Assembly: GCA_034433795.1 (NCBI GenBank)
Contig: DAOUAE010000096.1
Coordinates: forward strand, 1 to 64,000
DNA from: DAOUAE01 sp034433795
Lineage (GTDB): Bacteria; Chloroflexota; UBA6077; FW602-bin22; DAOUAE01
Length of the DNA stretch: 64,000 bases
Direction of reading: 5' to 3'
Below are positions 15,422 to 22,587 of the stretch, piece by piece. Every line of letters begins with the position of its first letter. Position 1 is the first letter of the stretch. A program made the translations under genes and the position numbers. A model generated the notes under the pieces. That model had not been told where the DNA came from. It saw nothing but the letters and a program-made list of their open reading frames with translations, and searched no databases.

Positions 15422-15854
15422 GGAGAGCATCATCATCGAGGCGCCGGTCGAGCGGGTTTTCGCCTACGTGGCCGATTACCGGCACGCTCTCGAGTGGATG
15501 CACAATTTCACGCGCTTCGAGCCGGTGGGTGAGCCGACCTACGGCCGGGGGGCGCGGGTGCGGGCGGCTGGGACGGTTATGGGATTGCCGGTCGAGGTCA
15601 CCTTGGAGATCGTTGATTTCGAGCCCAACCGTCGGCTGGTCTCACGGAGCACCGGCATGGTTGAGAGCCGGTCGGCCTGGCTCTTCGAGCCGCTCGATGG
15701 CCGGACCCGGGTGACCTTTCGGGGCGAGTACCGTCTGCCTGTGCTGCTGCGCCCGGTCGAGGGGCGCCTGATGGCCGAACTGGCCGAAAACGCCCGGCGC
15801 TCGCTGGCCAATTTAAAGCGCATTCTCGAACAGCCAGGCGACAATCCGGGGTAA
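15405..15854 (+). CDS. SRPBCC-family lipid/ligand-binding protein
   Basis: A 149-residue START/Bet v1-like (polyketide cyclase/dehydrase) fold: IEESIIIEAPVERVFAYVADY opens strand 1 and helix 1, and a long amphipathic C-terminal helix (ENARRSLANLKRIL) closes the cavity. Such proteins bind hydrophobic ligands in the cytoplasm. The ligand cannot be inferred. The GTG at 15405 follows GGGAGG closely; a second GTG three bases later is equally possible. It overlaps the UspA gene by 17 bases. Confidence 0.75.
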   Translation: MVPQIEESIIIEAPVERVFAYVADYRHALEWMHNFTRFEPVGEPTYGRGARVRAAGTVMGLPVEVTLEIVDFEPNRRLVSRSTGMVESRSAWLFEPLDGRTRVTFRGEYRLPVLLRPVEGRLMAELAENARRSLANLKRILEQPGDNPG

Positions 15855-15937
15855 CGCGCGGGAGTGCGACAGCTATCGAGCGCCCGACTGGTTGGCATGG
15901 TGCCGGTCGGGCAGGACGGAGATTGAAGGAGCGGTGG

Positions 15938-16129
15938 ATGGAGCGGCTGAAGCAGTGGTACAGCCAGCACCCGCGTCTTCTTTCGTGGGTGGTGCTGGCT
16001 CTGGGGATGGTGGTCCTACTGCTTTACGCGGCGCGAGAGGTGGCGCTGACGCCGAGCCAGTTACTGGTCCTGGTGGTGGCCACGGTCCTGGTCGCCGGGG
16101 CCTGCGTCTGGATTATTTACTGGGAGTGA
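15938..16129 (+). CDS. Small membrane protein with two transmembrane helices
   Basis: A 63-residue protein with a charged N-terminus, two hydrophobic helices (about residues 16-36 and 44-60) and the ending WIIYWE. AAGGAG sits six bases before ATG 15938, which is better placed than the TTG at 15923. No family is recognised. It lies 83 bases after the SRPBCC gene and may share its transcript. Confidence 0.6.
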   Translation: MERLKQWYSQHPRLLSWVVLALGMVVLLLYAAREVALTPSQLLVLVVATVLVAGACVWIIYWE

Positions 16130-16217
16130 GGTTCGGGGACCGCGAAGGCGGGGCAGCCGGCTCCCTCGGGATGCCAGGGAGGCGCAGTTCCCAGGCTCGA
16201 TGGCAGGCTACAAGGCG

Positions 16218-16260
16218 GCCTGGGCCTAAAAGCCCAGGCGGGCGGGGTGTTCCCGCCCGC
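16218..16260. terminator. Two overlapping GC-rich hairpins between convergent genes
   Basis: Hairpin one pairs 16218-16225 with 16232-16239 (loop CTAAAA). Hairpin two pairs 16238-16246 with 16252-16260 (loop GTGTT). They share two bases, so both cannot form fully at once. There is no T-tract, but the place between a plus-strand gene and greA suggests a bidirectional stop or mRNA-end structure. Confidence 0.45.
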
Positions 16261-16278
16261 ACTTTGCCGGCTGGCCGC

Positions 16279-17097
16279 TCAGCGCTCGATGCGTTCGATG
16301 CGGAAGCGGACCCGGCCAGCCGGAGCCTCGACCTCGACCTCCTCGCCCGGCCGGCGGTCCAGAATGGCCCGACCCACCGGCGAGGCCACCGACAGACGCC
16401 CCTCCAGCGGGTTGGCCTCGGTCGGTCCCACCAGCGTGTAGACCAGCTCCTCGCCCGTCGTCAGGTCCCGCAGCACCACCCGCGCCCCCAGGGTGGCCCG
16501 CTCGCCGTTCGTCTCCACGCTGCGCGGGTCCACCACCCGCGCCGTCGCCAGCACCCGCTCCAGATAGCGGATCCGGGCCTCGACCTCGGCCTGATGGTGC
16601 TTGGCGGCATCGTACGGCGCATTCTCCCGAATGTCCTTGTCCAACCGCGCCTCGTACAGGATGCGCGCGATCTCCGGCCGCTTGACCGTCACCAGGTACT
16701 CCAGCTCCTTCTGGAGCGCGGCGTAGCCCTCCGGCGTGAGGACCATCACCTCATCCTCACGCGGGGGCGTCGCCGCCGCCGGGCCGGTCTTCCCCGTCGC
16801 CCGCCGCGCCGTCCGCCGCGCTTTGATGAACCGCCCCAGATTGGCCTCGTGCCAGCCCTGGCGGTGCAGATAGGCCAGGAACGCCTTCAGCGGCTCCAGC
16901 CGCTGCGGGTCCAGACCGGTCTTCTCGGTGTAGTCCTGATAGCGCTCGATATCATCCGGGGTCAGACGGTCGGTCGGCACTGTCTGACCGATCCAGCGCA
17001 CAAAACGCCCGATCTCCGCCTGGGCCCGGGCCCGCTCGGCCGGGGCCAGGTCGCTCAGATAGCGGCTCATCGCTTCGGTCAACGGCACGCCTGGCAT
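16279..17097 (-). CDS. greA: GreA-type transcription elongation factor with an N-terminal extension domain
   Basis: A 272-residue protein; ordinary GreA has about 158. The C-terminal part (about 115-272) is complete GreA: a coiled coil with the tip DKDIRENAPYDAAKHHQ, which keeps the acidic residues that act in RNA cleavage, and the FKBP-like domain (GARVVLRDL ... ASPVGRAILDRRPGEEVEV). It rescues backtracked RNA polymerase. The first 85 residues resemble the SAM-like core-binding domain of tyrosine recombinases (LTEAMSRYLSDL ... LKAFLAYLHRQGW) with no catalytic domain. A basic Ala/Arg-rich linker joins the two. AGGAG precedes the ATG. It is third in the fabF-NERD-greA operon. Confidence 0.85.
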   Translation of the reverse strand: MPGVPLTEAMSRYLSDLAPAERARAQAEIGRFVRWIGQTVPTDRLTPDDIERYQDYTEKTGLDPQRLEPLKAFLAYLHRQGWHEANLGRFIKARRTARRATGKTGPAAATPPREDEVMVLTPEGYAALQKELEYLVTVKRPEIARILYEARLDKDIRENAPYDAAKHHQAEVEARIRYLERVLATARVVDPRSVETNGERATLGARVVLRDLTTGEELVYTLVGPTEANPLEGRLSVASPVGRAILDRRPGEEVEVEAPAGRVRFRIERIER

Positions 17098-17132
17098 AAC
17101 TCCTCCCCGTCTCCTCAGGACCCTGCCCGGTC

Positions 17133-17864
17133 TCAGGCGGCCTGCTTGATGTCGTCAAAGACCTGGACCACCTGCCGCTGCAGGTCGAGCGGCAGCCGGG
17201 TCCGCCCATTGGGCCGGCGCAGGTGCGCCCGGAGCTCGCGCACGTGCAGGACCGGCACCACCGGGTCGGTCACCTCCAGAACCACCCGCGGATGGGTGAA
17301 GACCACCACGCCCTCAACCGGCACCGCTGCCGCTCGCTCCGCCCCCAGGCGCTCGGCCAGGAGCGCCCGCACCGCCCGGACGCCCCGCTGAGCATCGCGG
17401 CTGGGGTTGCCCAGCGCTCCCTCGCTCAGGAACTGCAGGATCCGGAAGAGGCCGCCCTTGCGCGACCACTTCTGGCCACGGTTAATGATGTGGCCGATGA
17501 AGGGCCGGGTCTCGATAACGGTCAGCCCGAAAGGACTGACCAGGAGATGATCGACCGGAATCCCTTCGATGTAGTTGTAGAGACGGTACTTGTAGTCCAG
17601 CCCCCGCAGCTCCCGGCTGAGGATCTCGTGGATCGGCGGACGGATCCCGAACCGCAGGGCGTTGTACTTGGCGAGGCTGAAGAAAAAGAGCCCCAGGAGC
17701 AGCCCGCCGTACGAGAGCAGCAGCGCCAGATCAGGCTGGTTCTGAGCCTGGGTCTGCAGCGAGAAGATCAGCCCCGCCCCCAGGGCCAGGAACCCCGCCA
17801 GGGTGGCCAGCCGCCCCAGCCGGATCCGGCTCTGGACCAGACGCTCGTTCGTGAAGACCAGCAC
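17133..17864 (-). CDS. Membrane protein with a NERD-like (nuclease-related) domain
   Basis: A 243-residue protein with two hydrophobic helices near residues 20-40 and 47-65, then a soluble domain with NIEG-type strands: PVDHLLVSPFGLTVIETRPFIGHI resembles the NERD core, where a conserved Glu in IET sits at the nuclease-like site. The function is unknown. The gene starts 4 bases after the fabF stop with GAGG about 9 bases before the GTG. It is followed after 35 bases by greA. Confidence in the coding status is high; in the family it is moderate. Confidence 0.65.
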   Translation of the reverse strand: MLVFTNERLVQSRIRLGRLATLAGFLALGAGLIFSLQTQAQNQPDLALLLSYGGLLLGLFFFSLAKYNALRFGIRPPIHEILSRELRGLDYKYRLYNYIEGIPVDHLLVSPFGLTVIETRPFIGHIINRGQKWSRKGGLFRILQFLSEGALGNPSRDAQRGVRAVRALLAERLGAERAAAVPVEGVVVFTHPRVVLEVTDPVVPVLHVRELRAHLRRPNGRTRLPLDLQRQVVQVFDDIKQAA

Positions 17865-17868
17865 GGAT

Positions 17869-19131
17869 TCAGTCCTCAGCGTAGCGCCGGAAGATCAGCG
17901 TCGCGTTGTGACCGCCGAACGCGAACGAGTTCGAGAGGACGGTGCGCACCGGTACTCGCCGGGCCACGTTCGGCACGTAGTCCAGGTCACACTTCGGGTC
18001 AGGGTACTCGTAGTTGATCGTCGGATGAATTATACCATCCCGAATGGTGAGGACCGCAACCACCGCTTCGATGGCCCCCGCTGCCCCCATCGAGTGGCCG
18101 ATCATGGACTTGGTGGCGCTGATGGGAATGGCGTAGGCCCGCTCGCCGAACACCCGCTTGATGGCCAGCGTCTCGACGTAGTCGCCCGCTACCGTCGAGG
18201 TGGCGTGGGCGTTGATGTAATCGATGTCCGCGGGCGTCAGGCCGGCGTCAGCCAGGGCCGCCCGCATGGCCGCCGCCGCCCCCCGTCCCTCGGGGTCGGG
18301 GGCGACCACATGGTAGGCGTCCGACGAGACCCCGTAGCCCACCAGCTCGGCCAGGATCGGCGCCCCCCGCCGCCGGGCGTGCTCCAGCTCCTCCAGAACC
18401 AGAATGGCGCAGCCCTCGGCCGGCACCAGGCCGTCACGCTCCCGGTCGAACGGCCGGCTGGCTCTGGTGGGCTCGTCGTTGCGGGTCGAGAGGGCCCGGA
18501 TGGCGCAGAAACTGGCCAGCCCCATCTCGCAGACCGAGGCCTCGCTGCCCCCCGCCAGCATCACGTCGGCCGCCCCCCGTCGGATGACCTCGGCCGCCTC
18601 GCCGATGGCCTGGGCCCCGCTGGCGCAGGCGGTGACGATCGTCGAACTGTAGCCACGGATGCCCAGCAGCCGGCTGACCTGCCCCGAGGCCATATTGGGA
18701 AGCATCATCGGCAGAAAGAACGGGGTCAGCCGCGCTCCCCCGCGGGTGAAGACCGTCCGACAGCCCTCCTCGACGGTGGTGAACGAGCCGATCCCTGAGC
18801 CGATGAGCACGCCGACCCGCTCGGCGTTCTCCTCGGTGATGCAGAACCGGGCCCGCGTCAGCGCCTCGTGGGCGGCGGAGAGGGCGAAGAGGATAAAACG
18901 GGAGAGCCGCCGGGCCTCCTTCGGGTCCAGCCACTCCGGTGGCTGGTAGTCCTTGACCTCGGCGGCGATGGTGGTGGGATACCCCGTCGGGTCGAAGAAG
19001 GTGATCGGGCCTACCCCCGAGACACCCCGCAGCAGATTCTGCCACGTCGTCTCTGCGTCGAGTCCAACGGCGGTGATCGCACCGACGCCGGTCACGACCA
19101 CCCGCCGGCGGGACTGGACCTCTCGCTCCAT
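17869..19131 (-). CDS. fabF: Beta-ketoacyl-ACP synthase II
   Basis: A 420-residue thiolase-fold condensing enzyme that elongates acyl-ACP with malonyl-ACP in fatty acid synthesis. The Cys-His-His triad is intact: C169 in TACASG, H309 in NAHATST and H346 in GHSMGAAGA, with the conserved Lys (K341) just before it. Length matches FabF. The ATG at 19131 gives a normal N-terminus (RRRVVVTGVGAITAVG). A TTGTGA-17-TATAAT promoter lies 80 bases upstream. It heads the operon with the NERD protein and greA; no other fab genes are in the window. Confidence 0.95.
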   Translation of the reverse strand: MEREVQSRRRVVVTGVGAITAVGLDAETTWQNLLRGVSGVGPITFFDPTGYPTTIAAEVKDYQPPEWLDPKEARRLSRFILFALSAAHEALTRARFCITEENAERVGVLIGSGIGSFTTVEEGCRTVFTRGGARLTPFFLPMMLPNMASGQVSRLLGIRGYSSTIVTACASGAQAIGEAAEVIRRGAADVMLAGGSEASVCEMGLASFCAIRALSTRNDEPTRASRPFDRERDGLVPAEGCAILVLEELEHARRRGAPILAELVGYGVSSDAYHVVAPDPEGRGAAAAMRAALADAGLTPADIDYINAHATSTVAGDYVETLAIKRVFGERAYAIPISATKSMIGHSMGAAGAIEAVVAVLTIRDGIIHPTINYEYPDPKCDLDYVPNVARRVPVRTVLSNSFAFGGHNATLIFRRYAED

Positions 19132-19210
19132 GACCCTTCCCCCGTATGGCCGCTGGACAGCCCGTTGACGGCCGCCGGTCGTCCCCCTGAGGGCCTCTCT
19201 GCGTGTGGCG

Positions 19211-19239
19211 ATTATACACAGAGCCTCCGCCCCTCACAA
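19211..19239 (-). promoter_or_regulatory. Promoter of the fabF operon
   Basis: Minus strand: -35 TTGTGA (19234-19239), 17-base spacer, perfect -10 TATAAT (19211-19216). Confidence 0.75.
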
Positions 19240-19385
19240 GGGGACGCCCCACTCCGGGGCGGTGGCCCCTGACCAGACGCTGAACCGGGCGCCCGCTCCC
19301 ATGCCCAGGACTTTTGGGGGAATAGACATAAATCACCCTCTCCCCTATCCTGAGCGCCACACTCTCCGTCAACGGAGCGCCGCTG

Positions 19386-20684
19386 ATGCCGACTGTGCCC
19401 GTCCGTCTCCGTCTCTTCCTCGCGCTGCTGGGGCTGCTGGTGGCCGGCGGTCTTCTCCTGGTCCGGCCCGGTCCGGCTCCCACTGCGCCGCTGCTGTCTC
19501 CGACGGCGACACCCTCCGGCCGGCCGACGCCCGGCATCACGCCGGCCCCAACCCCGACGCCCGCCCCGCCACCGCTCAACGTCCTCCGCGCCGACGGCGC
19601 CACCCTGCGCGATGCCACCGGCCGGGTCGTTCGGATCACCGGCGTCAACTGGTTCGGTCTGGAGACCTGTAGCTTCGCTCCCCACGGCCTCTGGGCCCGG
19701 CGCTGGACCGATCTCCTGGACACCATCGTCGCCATGGGCTTTAACACCATCCGCCTGCCCTTTGCCACCCAGGCCCTCGACCCCGACAGCCGCCCGAACG
19801 GTATCAACGCCGACCTCAATCCCGAGCTGGCGAACCTCAGCCCGCTGGAGATCATGGACCGGATCATCGCCGGGGCCGCCGAGCGCAACCTCAAGGTGAT
19901 CCTGGACCGCCACCGCATCGAGTGCCCCCAGCAGAGTGAACTCTGGTACACCGACCGCTACCCCGAAGAGCGCTGGATCGCCGACTGGCAGCGCCTGGCC
20001 GCCCGCTACCGGGGGATCGATGCGGTCATCGGCGCCGACCTCCATAACGAACCCCACGGCCCGGCCACCTGGGGCAGCGGCGACCCCCGCACCGACTGGC
20101 GGCTGGCGGCCGAGCGGGCGGGAAATGCCATTCTGGCCGTCAACCCCGACTGGCTGATTATCGTTGAGGGGGTCGAGCGCACGGACGACCAGTGGTACTG
20201 GTGGGGAGGCAATCTGAGCGCCGCCCGCACTGCCCCGGTCCGTCTGGTGCGTCCGGACCGCCTGGTCTACAGCCCCCACGACTACGGTCCCGGTGTCTAC
20301 GACCAGCCCTGGTTTCGCACCCCGGATTTCCCGGCCAACCTGGTTCCCCTCTGGACCCGGACCTGGGCCTACCTGGCCCTGGAGAACCTCGCCCCGCTTC
20401 TCGTCGGCGAGTTCGGCGGGCGGTCGGTGGGCGCCGACCGCGAAGGGGTCTGGCAGCGGACGCTGGTGGACTTCCTCATCGCCCACGGGCTCAGCTTCAC
20501 CTACTGGAGCCTGAACCCGAACTCGGGTGATACCGGCGGCCTGCTCCTCGATGACTGGCAGACGGTCGATCAGGCCAAGCTGCAGGTGCTCCGGCCGGCC
20601 CTGGCCCCGCTTATCGGCAACACGGTTCGCCAGGCGGTGCTGGCCCGCCTGGCCGCCCCGGCGGTTCCGCTCACCACGCCCTGA
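19386..20684 (+). CDS. Secreted glycoside hydrolase family 5 (endoglucanase-like)
   Basis: A 432-residue secreted protein: signal or anchor helix (about 9-27), a Thr/Pro linker (34-63), then a GH5 TIM barrel. The general acid/base is the Glu in DLHNEPHG (E222) and the nucleophile is the Glu in LLVGEFGG (E342). Other GH5 marks are GVNWFGLET, GFNTIRLPF and the Tyr in VYSPHDYGPG. It probably cleaves beta-1,4-glucan or a related polysaccharide outside the cell. ATG 19386 is preceded by GGAG at about nine bases. It is divergent from fabF and stands alone. Confidence 0.9.
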   Translation: MPTVPVRLRLFLALLGLLVAGGLLLVRPGPAPTAPLLSPTATPSGRPTPGITPAPTPTPAPPPLNVLRADGATLRDATGRVVRITGVNWFGLETCSFAPHGLWARRWTDLLDTIVAMGFNTIRLPFATQALDPDSRPNGINADLNPELANLSPLEIMDRIIAGAAERNLKVILDRHRIECPQQSELWYTDRYPEERWIADWQRLAARYRGIDAVIGADLHNEPHGPATWGSGDPRTDWRLAAERAGNAILAVNPDWLIIVEGVERTDDQWYWWGGNLSAARTAPVRLVRPDRLVYSPHDYGPGVYDQPWFRTPDFPANLVPLWTRTWAYLALENLAPLLVGEFGGRSVGADREGVWQRTLVDFLIAHGLSFTYWSLNPNSGDTGGLLLDDWQTVDQAKLQVLRPALAPLIGNTVRQAVLARLAAPAVPLTTP

Positions 20685-20736
20685 GGCCGGCCCGCTCACG
20701 CGGCGGGCCCGATGCCGGCGCGACCTTCGCCGCCCC

Positions 20737-20765
20737 TTGCGATCGGAGGCCGGATCGGGGACAAT
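20737..20765 (+). promoter_or_regulatory. Promoter of the HxlR-like regulator gene
   Basis: -35 TTGCGA (20737-20742), 17-base spacer, -10 GACAAT (20760-20765). Confidence 0.5.
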
Positions 20766-20800
20766 CAGAGAGGCGGAGGCCGTCGTGGGGAGGTGCCCTG

Positions 20801-21385
20801 GTGACCGAGAGGTTCGCTCCCCTGGAGCACCGCTGGGCGATCCGGCTGCTGCTGGCCGTCGGCCAGGGGGTCTGCCGTCCTCTGGCCCTGGAGCGGGCGC
20901 TCGGCAGTATCCCGCGCCGGACCCTGCGCCAGCGGCTCGCCGATCTCACCGCCGCTGGCTGGCTTGAACGACGGGCCTTCGACGGCTATCCGCGGCGTGT
21001 CGAATACCATCTGACCGCGCCCGCCCGGGCCTTCCTGACCCGCTGGGAGGCGCTGGCCCGGGCGGGGGTCGCTCCGGCGGTTGCGGAGGAGGTCCTCAAA
21101 TGCAAGTGGATGGGGACGATCCTCCGGCTCCTGGCCCAGGGCCCGCGCTACACCGGCGACCTGGAGCGGCACCTGCCCGGCATCAGCCCCAAGATGCTCT
21201 CTGAGCGCCTGAAGAAGCTGGTCCGTTTCGGACTGGTGGCCCGCCAGGTGGTGCCCGACTGGCCGGTGCGGGTGCGCTATCTCCTCACTCCCCCTGGACA
21301 CCTGCTGGTGCAGACCCTGCTGGCCGGCGAGGTGATCGCATCGGCGGCGAGAACCTCACCACCCCGGCCGGCGCTGGCCGGCTAG
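20801..21385 (+). CDS. Transcriptional regulator with two tandem HxlR-type winged helices
   Basis: A 194-residue protein. Both halves look like HxlR winged-helix domains: the first around RWAIRLLLAV ... IPRRTLRQRLADLTAAGWLERR, the second around KWMGTILRLLAQGPRYTGDLERHLPGISPKMLSERLKKL. A normal HxlR protein is about 110 residues with one domain and acts as a dimer, so this is a fused duplication. The second copy is closer to the family consensus. There is one Cys (in KCKW), near the position of the redox Cys of some HxlR sensors. GGGAGG precedes the GTG by seven bases. It converges on the protoglobin gene and overlaps it by 4 bases. Confidence 0.75.
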   Translation: MTERFAPLEHRWAIRLLLAVGQGVCRPLALERALGSIPRRTLRQRLADLTAAGWLERRAFDGYPRRVEYHLTAPARAFLTRWEALARAGVAPAVAEEVLKCKWMGTILRLLAQGPRYTGDLERHLPGISPKMLSERLKKLVRFGLVARQVVPDWPVRVRYLLTPPGHLLVQTLLAGEVIASAARTSPPRPALAG

Positions 21386-21972
21386 AAGTCGCCGGCGTGG
21401 GTGTAGGGGTAGGCCCAGAGGGTGACCTGAAGCAGGACCGCCTTGAACCAGGCCTGGTGCATCCGCTCGACCGCCTCGGGCGGGTGGCCCTTTCGAGCCA
21501 GGAAGGGGCGGATGGTGGCCACGATTGGGTAGAGGAGTGTCAGCACGTAGCGGAGCGGAATGTGGGGAGCGGCCTGGACGCCATCGGTCTGGTTCTTCTT
21601 GAGCCGGTGGTGCCGGCGGCCGATCTCAAACTGGTAGGCCAGCCAGTCCTGATCGTAGGGGCGCTGGCAGGTGTCGAGAATCCACTGGCCGAAGCGGCGG
21701 CGCACCGCCGCCAGGTACTCCGGGATCGGCCGTCCCTGCGGATCGGAGAAGTAGGCCAGAAGATGCGGCTGGGAACCTACGAATCCGTACCAGACATCGA
21801 GAATCTCCTCGACCTGGTCGGCCAGAACCGCGCCGGCCAGCCGCAGGGCCTGGACATCGTCCTCGGTGAAGGTCACCGTCTTTTTGAGCAGCTCGAACTC
21901 GGCCAGCGAGAGCGGGGCCGGCGGGAGCGACGGATCGCCGTAGGCGTAGCCGGGAATGGACGCAGGCTGCAT
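21382..21972 (-). CDS. Protoglobin-family heme protein
   Basis: A 196-residue single-domain protein of the protoglobin/globin-coupled-sensor family (archaeal protoglobin has 195). The N-terminal extension PGYAYGDPSLPPAPLS is typical, and the F-helix segment FEIGRRHHRLKK supplies the proximal His (H121 or H122). No sensor output domain is attached. It probably binds O2, NO or CO. I start at ATG 21972 behind GAGGAGG; the longer frame is Pro/Arg-rich and crosses the promoter. A palindrome overlaps its expected transcription start. The convergent neighbour encodes a HxlR-type regulator. Confidence 0.85.
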   Translation of the reverse strand: MQPASIPGYAYGDPSLPPAPLSLAEFELLKKTVTFTEDDVQALRLAGAVLADQVEEILDVWYGFVGSQPHLLAYFSDPQGRPIPEYLAAVRRRFGQWILDTCQRPYDQDWLAYQFEIGRRHHRLKKNQTDGVQAAPHIPLRYVLTLLYPIVATIRPFLARKGHPPEAVERMHQAWFKAVLLQVTLWAYPYTHAGDF

Positions 21973-22009
21973 CGCTTGACCACCTCCTCGGGACTGACGG
22001 GGGCGATCA

Positions 22010-22021
22010 CCCCTGCAGGGG
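22010..22021. promoter_or_regulatory. Perfect 12-bp palindrome at the protoglobin start site
   Basis: CCCCTGCAGGGG directly abuts the -10 hexamer (22022-22027) on its downstream side, where transcription should begin. That is a usual place for a repressor operator. Confidence 0.4.
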
Positions 22022-22050
22022 ACTGTAGGGGGCAGAGGCGGCGGGCGCAA
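22022..22050 (-). promoter_or_regulatory. Promoter of the protoglobin gene
   Basis: Minus strand: -35 TTGCGC (22045-22050), 17-base spacer, -10 TACAGT (22022-22027). Confidence 0.55.
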
Positions 22051-22193
22051 GACGGCACTTTCTACCGAGCAGGTTACCAAAAAGAGCCTGTCCCCGCCGG
22101 CGCTTTACAGGGGCGGGCGGTCCCTGCTACCATTTATACCGGCGTTAGCAATGCCGCCATCCCGTGCCCAGCACGTGCGTAAGGAGGGTTGCG

Positions 22194-22418
22194 ATGCCGA
22201 TCTATGAGTACTGGTGCGCTCAGTGCCAGCGGGAGTTCGAACTGACCCGCCCGATGAGCGAGGCCGATAAGCCGGCCACCTGCCCGCAGTGCGGCGGCCA
22301 GGCCCAGAAACTCGTCTCCGGCTTCGCCTCGACCGCCGGCTACGGCATCAAGGGCACGACCAAGCCGCCGTTCCGCGGCCATACCGCTCAGACTGCCTCG
22401 TCGACCACGACCGCCTGA
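22194..22418 (+). CDS. FmdB-family zinc-ribbon protein
   Basis: A 74-residue protein with the family start MPIYEYWCAQCQREFE and two CxxC knuckles (CAQC and CPQC) that bind one zinc, then LVSGFAS and a Ser/Thr-rich tail. The role of these putative regulatory proteins is not established. AAGGAGG lies five bases before ATG 22194, which excludes the upstream in-frame start. A clear terminator follows at 22446, so it is a monocistronic message. Confidence 0.85.
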   Translation: MPIYEYWCAQCQREFELTRPMSEADKPATCPQCGGQAQKLVSGFASTAGYGIKGTTKPPFRGHTAQTASSTTTA

Positions 22419-22445
22419 GTGCCACGGTCGACGCGACCCGGCAGC

Positions 22446-22477
22446 GCGGGGCGGGCCTCCGCCCCGCCTCTTTGTTT
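22446..22477 (+). terminator. Rho-independent terminator after fmdB
   Basis: A 9-bp stem GCGGGGCGG/CCGCCCCGC (22446-22454 with 22459-22467) with loop GCCT, followed by a T-rich tail CTCTTTGTTT. Confidence 0.75.
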
Positions 22478-22492
22478 CCCGGCCCCGGCGCG

Positions 22493-22522
22493 TTGCGGTG
22501 CCGGTTGGGCATCGCGTATCAT
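22493..22522 (+). promoter_or_regulatory. Promoter of the ndh-comB operon
   Basis: -35 TTGCGG (22493-22498), 18-base spacer, -10 TATCAT (22517-22522). Confidence 0.5.
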
Positions 22523-22587
22523 TGCCCTAACCGGTGGGCCCACTGCCCCGACGCACTATCCGAATCCGGCGACCAGGAGACCAGCCG

